Below, in pieces: positions 33,222 to 40,870 of a stretch of DNA of 64,000 nt. A program made the position numbers and the translations under genes. This stretch comes from Micrococcus endophyticus (GTDB taxonomy: Bacteria; Actinomycetota; Actinomycetes; Actinomycetales; Micrococcaceae): NCBI RefSeq assembly GCF_014205115.1, contig NZ_JACHMW010000001.1, positions 310,001 to 374,000 of the forward strand, written 5' to 3'. The notes below the pieces were generated by a model that worked only from the letters and a program-made list of their open reading frames with translations, had not been told where the DNA came from and did no database searches. Each line of letters opens with the position of its first letter. Within the stretch, counting starts at the first letter, position 1.

Positions 33222-34088
33222 ATGGGACGTGGACACACGCTTCGCCACCTCGACGCCTACCTCGAGGACGCCCTGCCCTCCGCCTCCCGCCGGCGCATCG
33301 CCCGCCACCTGGACGGCTGCCCCGACTGCCGCGCCGCTGTCCGCGCCCGGGCCCGCGTCCTCGCCGCCGCCCGCACCGTCCACCAGCGCCCCGCCGGCGT
33401 GGTCGCCTCTCCGGTGCTGCGCTCGCGCGGGATCTCCGGCCGCGTCGTCGTGGGACTGCTGGCGTTCGTGGTGCTCGTCGGCGGCCTGCTCGCCGCCGTC
33501 TGGATGGCCGGGGCGCCCCGGGCCGGGGTGGCCCGGCTGGCTCCGAGCCACACGGACGCCGTCGGCCTGGTGAGCGGCGGGTCCGCGGACGGGCGCGTCG
33601 CCGTCGCCCAGCTGCGCGGCCACGGCTGGACCGTGCCCTCCCTGCTCGGGGCGGGCCTCGAGCCCCTCACTGTGGACGCGGCGCAGACGCCGCGGGACGT
33701 CGAGGTCGTCGTCGGCTGGGGCCTGCAGGAGCCTACCGTCACGGTGCGCGAGTGCCGCCCGCGGATCGCCGGAGCCGCCCCGGAGGGCTGCGCGTCCGCG
33801 GCCCCGCTGCCCGCGGACGCCCAGGAGCGCACCCTCGCCGGCGGGGACGTCTACCGCATCCAGCCCGCCGAGGCGGACGGGGCGTGGACCGCCGAGCTGA
33901 CCACCGCCCAGGCCGCCTACCGCGTGGAGGCCCGCCTGCCGGACGAGCGCGCCGACGCCGTCCTCACCCACCTGCTCGTCTCGGAGCGCTCGCGGGTGCG
34001 CGAGCTCGGCGGCCCGGACGCCGTGGAGGAGCGCCTCGAGCGCGGCATCGAGCGCATCGTGGAGTCCGTGCCCCGCGTCCGGGACTGA
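33222..34088 (+). CDS. Orphan membrane anti-sigma factor with ZAS-type zinc motif
   Basis: A 288-residue single-pass protein. The N-terminal domain has H-L-D-A-Y-L-E-D followed by the zinc motif HLDGCPDC (His29, Cys33, Cys36, the HxxxCxxC of ZAS anti-sigma factors). A transmembrane helix lies at about residues 73-95, then a large extracytoplasmic domain of about 190 residues of unknown fold. It should bind and inhibit an ECF sigma factor at the membrane. Neighbours tatB and mrp suggest it is the RseA of the sigE locus, but the sigma gene expected just upstream is absent from the 216-bp gap. RseA in mycobacteria is much shorter. GGAGGA precedes ATG 33222. Confidence 0.8.
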   Translation: MGRGHTLRHLDAYLEDALPSASRRRIARHLDGCPDCRAAVRARARVLAAARTVHQRPAGVVASPVLRSRGISGRVVVGLLAFVVLVGGLLAAVWMAGAPRAGVARLAPSHTDAVGLVSGGSADGRVAVAQLRGHGWTVPSLLGAGLEPLTVDAAQTPRDVEVVVGWGLQEPTVTVRECRPRIAGAAPEGCASAAPLPADAQERTLAGGDVYRIQPAEADGAWTAELTTAQAAYRVEARLPDERADAVLTHLLVSERSRVRELGGPDAVEERLERGIERIVESVPRVRD

Positions 34089-34135
34089 GCCCGCCGCGGT
34101 CCCCGCATCCCGCGTCCGCGCGCACCGTGCTCTAG

Positions 34136-34141
34136 TAGAGT
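34136..34141 (+). promoter_or_regulatory. -10 box TAGAGT of tatB (leaderless)
   Basis: TAGAGT ends 7 nt before GTG 34149 and overlaps the other possible GTG at 34140, so it supports the shorter protein. Confidence 0.5.
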
Positions 34142-34148
34142 GCGGATC

Positions 34149-34754
34149 GTGTTTGGAATCAACGGCTCCGAGCTGGTCATCCTCGTGGTGCTCGCGATCG
34201 TGATCCTCGGGCCCGACAAGCTCCCGGAGTACACGCGCATGCTCACGGAGTGGCTGCGCACCCTGCGGGACAAGGCCGAGGGCGCCAAGACGCAGTTCAA
34301 GGAGGAGACCGGCACGGACTTCGACGAGGTGGACTGGCGCAAGTACGACCCCCGCCAGTACGACCCCCGCCGGATCATCCGGGACGCCCTGCGCGAGCCC
34401 GTCGGCGGCTCCTCCACCCCCGCCTCCCGCGCCTCGGCCGCCACCGGCGTGCGCGCCGAGGACGTGCACGGCGGCCTCACCCGCCAGGACCTCGTGGACA
34501 TGGATCCGCGCTCCCTCTTCCGTCGCCCGGCCGGCGCCGGCAGCTCGGCCGCCCCGGCGGCGTCCTCCGGATCCGCGGCCCCGGCCGCGGGCGCCTCGCT
34601 CGCGACGGGCGCCGCGGTGGGCGGCGCCGCCGCCGCGCTGATGGCCTCGGGCCGCGCCGAGGAGGCCGTCGCCGAGGAGCGGCCCGCCGTCGAGCCGGAC
34701 CCCCTCGAGCTGCTGGGGCTGGCGCCTGCCCCCTACGACGTCGACGCCACCTGA
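34149..34754 (+). CDS. tatB: Twin-arginine translocase subunit TatB
   Basis: Forms the substrate receptor of the Tat pathway with TatC for folded proteins. The 201 residues begin MFGINGSELVILVVLAIVIL, the standard TatB start: a short membrane helix then GPDKLPEYTRMLTEWLRTLR amphipathic helix. The charged linker with two YDPR repeats (KYDPRQYDPRRIIRD) and a long Ala/Ser-rich C-terminal tail complete it. GTG 34149 is chosen from the conserved MFGI start and the -10 box. No tatA or tatC is adjacent. Located next to the anti-sigma gene, as in other actinobacteria. Confidence 0.9.
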   Translation: MFGINGSELVILVVLAIVILGPDKLPEYTRMLTEWLRTLRDKAEGAKTQFKEETGTDFDEVDWRKYDPRQYDPRRIIRDALREPVGGSSTPASRASAATGVRAEDVHGGLTRQDLVDMDPRSLFRRPAGAGSSAAPAASSGSAAPAAGASLATGAAVGGAAAALMASGRAEEAVAEERPAVEPDPLELLGLAPAPYDVDAT

Positions 34755-34761
34755 GCCGCCG

Positions 34762-34779
34762 CCCGCGCCTCAGCGCGGG
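34762..34779. terminator. Weak convergent hairpin between tatB and mrp
   Basis: The 7-bp arms CCCGCGC and GCGCGGG flank a CTCA loop that contains most of the mrp stop codon. Confidence 0.35.
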
Positions 34780-35918
34780 GACAGGGGCAGTCGCCGCCCG
34801 GCCAGGCCGCGCGGCCGCACCGCGAGGCGCTCGGCGACCCCGGCCAGCGCCCGTCCCGCGGGGCTGTCCGGCGCGGAAAGGACCACCGGGTCGCCGGAGT
34901 CGCCGCCGCGGCGCAGGGCCGGGTCCAGCGGCACGGAGCCCAGCAGGGGCACCGCCGAGCCCAGCACCCGCGCCAGCCGGTCCGCGACCTCCTGGCCGCC
35001 GCCGGCGCCGAACACGTCCAGCACGGTGCCGTCCGGCAGCGTCATCGGGCCCATGTTCTCGATCACCCCGGCCACGGCCTGACCGGTCTGCTCGGCCAGC
35101 TGGCCGGCGCGCGCCGCCACCTGGGCGGCGGCGTGCTGCGGAGTGGTGACCACGAGCAGCTCGGAGGCGGGCAGCAGCTGCGCCGTCGAGATCGCGATGT
35201 CCCCGGTGCCCGGGGGCAGGTCCACGAGGAGCACGTCCAGGTCGCCCCAGTGCACGTCCGTGACGAACTGCTCGAGCGCGCGGTGCAGCATGGGCCCGCG
35301 CCAGGCCACCGGCCGGTCCTCGTCCAGGAACATGCCGATGGAGATGACCTTCACGTCCCGCACCACGGGCGGCAGGATCATGCGGTCCAGCTTGGTGGGG
35401 GAGGCGGTGACGCCCAGCAGCCCCGGGATGGAGTAGCCGTGCACGTCCGCGTCGATCAGGCCCACGGCCAGCCCGCGGGCGGCCAGGGCGACGGCGAGGT
35501 TGGCGGTCACCGAGGACTTGCCCACCCCGCCCTTGCCGGAGGCCACGGCGAGCACCCGGGTCAGCGAGCCCTCGCCGAAGGGGTTGGCCGGGCGGGCGGC
35601 GCGCAGGGCGTCCTGCAGGGCCAGCCGGCGCTCGGGGCTCATCACGCCCGTGCGCACGTCCACCGCGTCGCAGCCGGGCACGTCGGCGACGGCGGCCGCG
35701 ACGTCGCCCTGGATGGTCCCGCGCAGCGGGCAGGCCTCGATGGTCAGCAGCACGGTCACCTCGACCGTGCCGGGGGCGGTCTCCACGACCGACTCCACCA
35801 TGCCCAGCTCCGTCACCGGGCGGCGGATCTCCGGGTCCTGGACGGTGGCGAGCCGGTCCAGGACCCGCCGCTCCAGGTCCGTGCGGACCTCGGGCACGTG
35901 CAGGCCCAGATCGCTCAT
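34770..35918 (-). CDS. mrp: Mrp/ApbC-type P-loop iron-sulfur carrier protein
   Basis: A 382-residue ATPase that likely delivers Fe-S clusters to apoproteins. The N-terminal MIP18/DUF59 domain includes VQDPEIRRPVTELGMV (about residue 26) and IEACPLRGTIQGDV. The MinD-like domain has the deviant Walker A VASGKGGVGKSS (about residue 125), ADVHGYSIPGLLG, and VDLPPGTGD. The CXXC cluster-bridging motif of many ApbC proteins is absent; only two cysteines exist in the protein, both in the first domain. The downstream-coded DUF1003 gene stop overlaps its start by 4 bp, so the two are cotranscribed on the minus strand. Confidence 0.9.
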   Translation of the reverse strand: MSDLGLHVPEVRTDLERRVLDRLATVQDPEIRRPVTELGMVESVVETAPGTVEVTVLLTIEACPLRGTIQGDVAAAVADVPGCDAVDVRTGVMSPERRLALQDALRAARPANPFGEGSLTRVLAVASGKGGVGKSSVTANLAVALAARGLAVGLIDADVHGYSIPGLLGVTASPTKLDRMILPPVVRDVKVISIGMFLDEDRPVAWRGPMLHRALEQFVTDVHWGDLDVLLVDLPPGTGDIAISTAQLLPASELLVVTTPQHAAAQVAARAGQLAEQTGQAVAGVIENMGPMTLPDGTVLDVFGAGGGQEVADRLARVLGSAVPLLGSVPLDPALRRGGDSGDPVVLSAPDSPAGRALAGVAERLAVRPRGLAGRRLPLSPR

Positions 35919-36751
35919 CGTGCGGCTCCGTCCGCGTCGTCCCGGCCGTCGACGGCGCGGCCGGCCTCCGGGCCGGCGTCCTGCCCGGCCTGCGCGGACT
36001 GCGCGGACTGCGCCGCCTGGGCGGCCTCGCGCGCCGCGATCACCGCGAGCGTGGTGGTGGAGGGGTCCACGCCGTCGTCGCCGGCGCGCCGCTCGTCCCG
36101 GCCGCGGTCCCGGCCCTTGTGCTTCTTCTGCTTGCGGGGGCGGGGCTCGGCCCCGGGGTCGGTCCGCTCGCGGCGGCCCTCGGCCAGCTCGGCGCGCAGC
36201 TCCGCCCGGATCTCCTCGCGCAGCTCGGCGCGCAGGGCCTCGCGCAGCTCGTCCCGCAGGTCCTCCTGGACCCCGCGCAGCTCGCCGCGCACGAAGTCGC
36301 GGGTGGCGACCTCCTGGACGGCCAGGCGCAGCCCGGAGATCTCCCGGGTGAGGAACTCGGTGTCCGCGAGGTTCCGCTCGGCCCGGTCCCGGTCCTCGCG
36401 CAGGGCAACCTTGTCCCGGTCGTCCTGGCGGTTCTGGGCCAGCAGCAGCAGCGGCGCCGCGTAGGAGGCCTGCAGCGAGAGCATCAGGGTGAGCGCCGTG
36501 AAGCCCAGGGCCGCCGAGTCGAAGCGCAGGTCCTCCGGGCCGAACGTGTTCCATCCCAGCCACGCGGCGCAGAACAGCGTCATCCAGACGAGGAACTGCG
36601 GCGTGCCCATGAACCGGGCGATGCCCTCGGTGGCCTCGCCGAACGCGTCCGGGTTGGGCGCGAGGCGGGGCACCCGGCGCCCGCTGGCGCTCAGGGGGGT
36701 GTCCAGGCCGGTGCCCCGGCTCGGGCGGGCGTCTCGGGACGTCTGGGACAT
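35915..36751 (-). CDS. DUF1003 membrane protein with long charged C-terminus
   Basis: A 278-residue protein of the DUF1003 family. Two transmembrane helices (FMGTPQFLVWMTLFCAAWLG and LGFTALTLMLSLQASYAAPL) form the family core; ALLLLAQNRQDDRDKVALRE is the classic segment after helix 2. A highly charged coiled region follows (repeats of ELREALRAELREEIRAEL), then a basic RPRKQKKHKGR patch and an Ala/Gln-rich tail. Function is unknown. ATG 36751 is preferred because GGAGGA lies 6 nt upstream; a GTG at 36757 is an alternative. It is cotranscribed with mrp. Confidence 0.82.
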   Translation of the reverse strand: MSQTSRDARPSRGTGLDTPLSASGRRVPRLAPNPDAFGEATEGIARFMGTPQFLVWMTLFCAAWLGWNTFGPEDLRFDSAALGFTALTLMLSLQASYAAPLLLLAQNRQDDRDKVALREDRDRAERNLADTEFLTREISGLRLAVQEVATRDFVRGELRGVQEDLRDELREALRAELREEIRAELRAELAEGRRERTDPGAEPRPRKQKKHKGRDRGRDERRAGDDGVDPSTTTLAVIAAREAAQAAQSAQSAQAGQDAGPEAGRAVDGRDDADGAAR

Positions 36752-36790
36752 GGTCACTCCTCCGGTGTCGGGCGGCGGCAGGCCGCGGGG

Positions 36791-38059
36791 TCAGGCTGCG
36801 GGGCGGGGATCGTGGTCGTCATGGTCCATGGCCCGCCAGTCGTCCGGGAGGATGTGGTCCAGGACGTCGTCCACGCTCACGGCGCCCACCACGCGGTGGT
36901 GCTCGTTCACCACGGGGATGCTGGTGAGGTTGTAGGTGGCCAGCTCGCGGGTGACGTGGGCGATCGGGGCGAGGTCCGAGACGGGCTCGAGGTCCTTGTC
37001 CATGATGTTGCCCACGGCCTCCGGCGGCGGGTAGCGCAGCAGCCGCTGGAAGTGGACCACGCCGAGGAACCGGCCCGTGGGCGTCTCCAGCGGCGGGCGG
37101 GCCACGATCACCAGGGAGGCCAGGGCGGGGGAGATCTCCTGCTGGCGGATGGTGGCCATGGCCTCGGCCACGGTGGCTTCGGGCGGCAGGATGACGGGCA
37201 CGGGCGTCATGACGGAGCCCGCGGTGCCCTCCTCATACTCGAGCAGGCGCCGCACGTCCTCGGCCTCCTCGGGCTCCATGCGCTCCAGCAGCAGCTCCTG
37301 CTGGGAGTCGGGCAGCTCGTGGAGGAGGTCGGCGGCGTCGTCCGGGTCCATCTCCTCGAGCACGTCCGCGGCGCGGTCGATGTCCAGCTGGGAGAGGATC
37401 TGCACCTGGTCGTCGTCGGGCAGCTCCTGGAGCACGTCCGCGAGGCGCTCGTCCTGCAGCTCGCGGGCCACCTCCACGCGCCGCTTCTCCGGCATCTCGT
37501 GGAGCATGTCCGCGAAGTCGGCCGGCTTGAGGTCCTCGTGGGCGGCGAGGAAGCTGGTGGCCGCCTGGGGCTCGGCCTGGCCGGTCCAGCGGGCCTCGTC
37601 CCAGTCCAGCAGCAGGTGCTCGCCGCGCTGGGCCCGGCCGAAGGGGCCCCGCCCCACGATCCGGCGCACGTAGAGGTCCGAGACCAGCCAGTCGCCGTTG
37701 CGCTGCTGCTCCAGGCCGATGTCCTCCAGGAACGCCTCGCCGGAGCCGTCCGTGAGCCGCACCCGGCGGTCGAAGAGGTCGGCGGCCACGGTCTGCTCGG
37801 CGCCGCGGCGGGAGAACCGGCGCAGGTTGATCAGGCCGGTGGTGATGATCTGCCCCGAGTCCATGGAGGTCACCCGCGTCATCGGCACGAAGACGCGCTT
37901 CTTGCCGGGCACCTCGATCACGAGGCCGGTGGCGAACGGGGGCACGGCGGGGCCGCGGTCCAGGACGACGACGTCCCGCAGCCGGCCGAGGCGGTCGCCC
38001 AGGGGGTCGAAGACGTCCAGGCCCAGCAGCCGGGCCACGAAGATCTTGGGGGAGCTCAC
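36791..38059 (-). CDS. MgtE_N/CBS-domain protein without membrane domain
   Basis: A 422-residue soluble protein. A PRC-barrel-like N-terminal part (FVARLLGLDVFDPLGDRLGR; KKRVFVPMTRVTSMDSGQII) is followed by an MgtE N-terminal superhelical domain of repeats such as LADVLQELPDDDQVQILSQL and AADVLEEMDPDDAADLLHEL (about residues 170-290). Two CBS domains come next (MTPVPVILPPEATVAEAM, IPVVNEHHRVVGAVSVDDVL). The Mg2+ channel domain of MgtE is missing, so it is a sensor or regulatory partner, not a transporter itself. Starts at GTG, leaderless. A gene of this type occurs near mrp in mycobacteria. Confidence 0.85.
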   Translation of the reverse strand: MSSPKIFVARLLGLDVFDPLGDRLGRLRDVVVLDRGPAVPPFATGLVIEVPGKKRVFVPMTRVTSMDSGQIITTGLINLRRFSRRGAEQTVAADLFDRRVRLTDGSGEAFLEDIGLEQQRNGDWLVSDLYVRRIVGRGPFGRAQRGEHLLLDWDEARWTGQAEPQAATSFLAAHEDLKPADFADMLHEMPEKRRVEVARELQDERLADVLQELPDDDQVQILSQLDIDRAADVLEEMDPDDAADLLHELPDSQQELLLERMEPEEAEDVRRLLEYEEGTAGSVMTPVPVILPPEATVAEAMATIRQQEISPALASLVIVARPPLETPTGRFLGVVHFQRLLRYPPPEAVGNIMDKDLEPVSDLAPIAHVTRELATYNLTSIPVVNEHHRVVGAVSVDDVLDHILPDDWRAMDHDDHDPRPAA

Positions 38060-38065
38060 CGCCCC

Positions 38066-38071
38066 AGCCTA
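38066..38071 (-). promoter_or_regulatory. -10 box TAGGCT of the MgtE_N/CBS gene (leaderless)
   Basis: Minus-strand TAGGCT ends 6 nt before GTG 38059. Confidence 0.55.
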
Positions 38072-38139
38072 CGGCGTGCGCCCCGTGCGCCCCGTGTCCG
38101 CGCACGGCGGAGTCCCGCCCCGCCCCGCGCCCGGGCGGG

Positions 38140-38145
38140 CACAAT
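38140..38145 (+). promoter_or_regulatory. -10-like box CACAAT before the GSP17M-like gene
   Basis: CACAAT ends 6 nt before ATG 38152, the leaderless spacing seen elsewhere, but the first base differs from TANNNT. Confidence 0.4.
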
Positions 38146-38151
38146 GGGGTC

Positions 38152-38988
38152 ATGTCCTTCATGATGTCCAGCCCCCCGCCCGGCGCCGACCGGGGCCTGC
38201 CCCGCGGCGAGCTCCTGGCCACCTACGCCTCGTACGCGGACGCGCGCGAGCAGGTGGACCGCCTCGCGGCCACGGACTTCCCGGTGAGCGCGGTGTCGAT
38301 CGTGGGCAAGGACCTGCGCGTGGTCGAGCGCGTGCGCGGCCGCCTGAACTACGCGCAGGTGGCGCTGTCCGCCGGCGTGCGCGGCGTCTTCTTCGGCGGC
38401 CTGATCGGCGTCTTCCTCTTCCTCCTCACGCCCGAGGGCGGCGCGGGGCAGATCCTCACCTCGATGCTGCTGGGCCTGGCCGTGTGGCTGATCTTCGGCG
38501 TGATCGGCTTCGGGATGCGCAAGGGCCGGCACGGCTTCGCCTCCTCCCAGGCCGTGGTGCCCACTGGCTACGACCTCGTGGTCGCCTTCGAGCACGCCGC
38601 CCGGGCCCGCACCGAGCTGGGCCTCGGCGGGGCGGCCGCCACGGCCGCCGCCGCGGTCTCCACGTCCCCGGCGACGCCGGCCCCCGCGGCCCCGCAGGCC
38701 GGGCCCGCCCAGGACGGAGCGGGCCAGGTCGACGCCCCCCGGCCCGACGCGCCCCAGGCGGACGCTCAGCATGCACCCCAGGCCGGGGCGCCGTCGTCGG
38801 GCGGGTCCCACGCCGCCCCGGACGCCGACGCACAGCCGGCCGGGGCCGAGGCGGCGCCGGCCGCCGGCGCCGTGCCCACCGGGCTGGACCGCTCCTACGG
38901 CGTGACCCTGCCGCCGGAGGAGGTGGCCAAGCTCATCCAGGCCCGCGGCGGGCAGGCGAGCCGGCCGCAGGAGGACCCCCGGGACTGA
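38152..38988 (+). CDS. General stress protein 17M-like membrane protein
   Basis: A 278-residue protein. The N-terminal domain (about residues 18-60, LATYASYADAREQVDRLAAT and SAVSIVGKDLRVVERVRGRL) resembles the general stress protein 17M/YflT domain. Two transmembrane helices follow (ALSAGVRGVFFGGLIGVFLF; LGLAVWLIFGVIGFGMR). Residues about 165-250 form an Ala/Pro/Gln low-complexity linker, ended by a short conserved-looking segment GVTLPPEEVAKLIQAR. It is divergent from the MgtE_N/CBS gene, a neighbour relation seen in other actinobacteria. Function unknown; sometimes annotated as a magnesium transporter by proximity only. Confidence 0.75.
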   Translation: MSFMMSSPPPGADRGLPRGELLATYASYADAREQVDRLAATDFPVSAVSIVGKDLRVVERVRGRLNYAQVALSAGVRGVFFGGLIGVFLFLLTPEGGAGQILTSMLLGLAVWLIFGVIGFGMRKGRHGFASSQAVVPTGYDLVVAFEHAARARTELGLGGAAATAAAAVSTSPATPAPAAPQAGPAQDGAGQVDAPRPDAPQADAQHAPQAGAPSSGGSHAAPDADAQPAGAEAAPAAGAVPTGLDRSYGVTLPPEEVAKLIQARGGQASRPQEDPRD

Positions 38989-38998
38989 GCCCGGCCCA

Positions 38999-39025
38999 GC
39001 GGGGTCCGGCACAGAGAGGACCCGC
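38999..39025. terminator. Weak convergent hairpin
   Basis: GCGGGGTCC (38999-39007) pairs with GGACCCGC (39018-39025) with one bulged G, between the GSP17M-like and pyruvate kinase genes. Confidence 0.35.
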
Positions 39026-39053
39026 TCAGAGAGACCCGACTCAGAGGGACCAG
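39011..39053. repeat. Three short imperfect tandem repeats (CTCAGAGAGACCCGA type)
   Basis: Units near 39011, 39025 and 39040 share CAGAGRGACC with period about 15 bp. They span the intergenic gap and the last codons of the pyruvate kinase gene. Confidence 0.5.
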
Positions 39054-40837
39054 GACTCCAGCCGACGGAGCATGTCCCGCTTCTTGCGGGCGTGCCCGCC
39101 CATGCGCCCCAGGATGTCGCCGAGGGCCGTGATGGCCTCCTCGATGTAGGGCCCCTTGTTGAGCATCGCGGCCTCGGCGCGCTGCGCCATGGCGGCGTCG
39201 GTGATCTCCGCGCGAGAGGGCAGGCCGGTCTTGGCGAGGGACTCGAGGATCTGGGTGGCCCAGATCGCCGGCACGTGCGCGGCCTCGCACAGCCACAGGA
39301 TCTCCTCCTGCAGCTCCGCCATCCGCTCGAACCCGGCCTCCACCGCGAGGTCGCCGCGGGCGATCATCACGCCCACGTCCCGCCATCGCATGGCCTCCAG
39401 GAGCATCCGGGGCAGCTGCTCGAAGGCGGCCACGGTCTCGATCTTCAGGGTGATGTCCACGTCCGTGGCGTCCTCGGCGGCCAGCGCGTCGATCAGCTGG
39501 GCGACGTCCTCGGCCGAGCGCACAAAGGACAGGTTCACCATGTCCGCGTGGCGGGCCACGAAGGGGATGTGCGCGAGGTCCTCGTCCGTGAGCGCCGGGA
39601 TGGACAGCGCGGTGTCCGGGAAGTTCACGCCCTTCTCGGCCTTGAGCTTCGTCCCGTTCGGACCGGCCTCGGTGACCTCCAGCGTGATCTCGTCCGCGTC
39701 CGCCGCGCGCACCACGGCGTCGATCTTCCCGTCGTCGATGGACACGCGGTCCCCGACCGCCACGTCCTCAAACGCCTGAGCCAGGGTCAGCCCGATGCGG
39801 TACGGGGGAGCGCTCGCGGCGGGGACCGGATCCAGGGAGCGGGCGAGCACCACCTGATCGCCGCGGCGCACCCGCATGGACTGCTCCAGCGGCGCCAGCT
39901 CCCCGACCGTCAGGGTCCCGCGCGGGGTGTCCACGGCCAGGCCGGTGCCCCAGTAGACCGTCTTGTCCGCGCGCACCAGCGCGCCCGCGGTCCCGGCCTG
40001 CTCCACGGTCAGGACGCGGTGCGAGCCGCGGGCGTCCGTCAGCTCGACCTCGTCGCCGGCGGCCAGGCCCGCCAGGACCTCGGCGCCGGCCTCCGTCACC
40101 GGGACGACGACGGCGCCGGCGGGCGCGTCCGCCGCCTCGGCCCCGGCCGCGGCCAGCCACACGCGGGAGGGCTCCGTGACCAGGCCGGCGGGCGTGCGGG
40201 CGGGCTTGACCTTCACGACGCGCGGGCCCGGCTGGATCGGGCCGGTGCGCACCTTGGGCCCGGCCAGGTCCATGGCCACCAGGGGGGCGGGGCGCTCGGG
40301 GGTGGCGCAGGCGCGGACCGCCTCGATCATCGCGGCCCAGGCCGCCTCGTCGTCGTGCGCGCAGTTCACGCGCGCCAGGTCCATGCCCGCCTCGGCCATC
40401 CGCGCCACGAGGTCCGGGTCCCGCGCGGCCTCGGAGGGCAGCGTCACCATGATCCGGGCGGCGCGGTCCGGCCGGGCCGGGCCCAGCAGCCGGTCCGCGT
40501 CCCGGGCCAGGATCTCCCGGCCCCGCGCCGGGGTGAGCGCGTCGTCGTCGGGGGAGGGGGCGTCCTCGCCGTCCAGGGCGCGGACGGCGGCGAGCACCGC
40601 GTCCACGTGGCCCAGCACGCCGGCCTCCATGCGGCCCAGTGAGGAGAGCCCGACGTCGCTCAGCGCGTCCTGCAGGGGGCGCAGGTCGGTGCCGCGCAGG
40701 GCGACGTAGTGCACGAGGTTCCGGGCCGAGGCCCGGTGGCGGTCCCGGACGCGGGAGATGAGGTCGGCGTGCTCCGCCTCGGCGGAGAGGAGGCGGTCGC
40801 GGAGGGCGGTGAGCTCGGTGGTCAGGTCGATACCCAT
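39041..40837 (-). CDS. Atypical pyruvate kinase-like protein
   Basis: A 598-residue protein with the pyruvate kinase barrel: IMVTLPSEAARDPDLVARM (barrel start near 127), MDLAGPKVRTG, the substrate lysine in DITLKIETVAAF, GVMIARGDLAVE, and IWATQILESLAKTGLPSRAE. A B-domain-like insert lies between about residues 210 and 355. It differs from standard enzymes by a 120-residue N-terminal extension (RNLVHYVALRGTDLRPLQD) and by ending at LNKGPYIEEAITALGDIL, so the C-terminal regulatory domain is missing. Pyruvate kinase activity is probable but unproven. ATG 40837 follows TAGGGT by 7 nt. Confidence 0.8.
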   Translation of the reverse strand: MGIDLTTELTALRDRLLSAEAEHADLISRVRDRHRASARNLVHYVALRGTDLRPLQDALSDVGLSSLGRMEAGVLGHVDAVLAAVRALDGEDAPSPDDDALTPARGREILARDADRLLGPARPDRAARIMVTLPSEAARDPDLVARMAEAGMDLARVNCAHDDEAAWAAMIEAVRACATPERPAPLVAMDLAGPKVRTGPIQPGPRVVKVKPARTPAGLVTEPSRVWLAAAGAEAADAPAGAVVVPVTEAGAEVLAGLAAGDEVELTDARGSHRVLTVEQAGTAGALVRADKTVYWGTGLAVDTPRGTLTVGELAPLEQSMRVRRGDQVVLARSLDPVPAASAPPYRIGLTLAQAFEDVAVGDRVSIDDGKIDAVVRAADADEITLEVTEAGPNGTKLKAEKGVNFPDTALSIPALTDEDLAHIPFVARHADMVNLSFVRSAEDVAQLIDALAAEDATDVDITLKIETVAAFEQLPRMLLEAMRWRDVGVMIARGDLAVEAGFERMAELQEEILWLCEAAHVPAIWATQILESLAKTGLPSRAEITDAAMAQRAEAAMLNKGPYIEEAITALGDILGRMGGHARKKRDMLRRLESWSL

Positions 40838-40844
40838 GGTCCGA

Positions 40845-40850
40845 ACCCTA
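40845..40850 (-). promoter_or_regulatory. -10 box TAGGGT of the pyruvate kinase-like gene (leaderless)
   Basis: Minus-strand TAGGGT ends 7 nt before ATG 40837. Confidence 0.55.
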
Positions 40851-40870
40851 GGAGCGCCCTCCGCGCCGGA

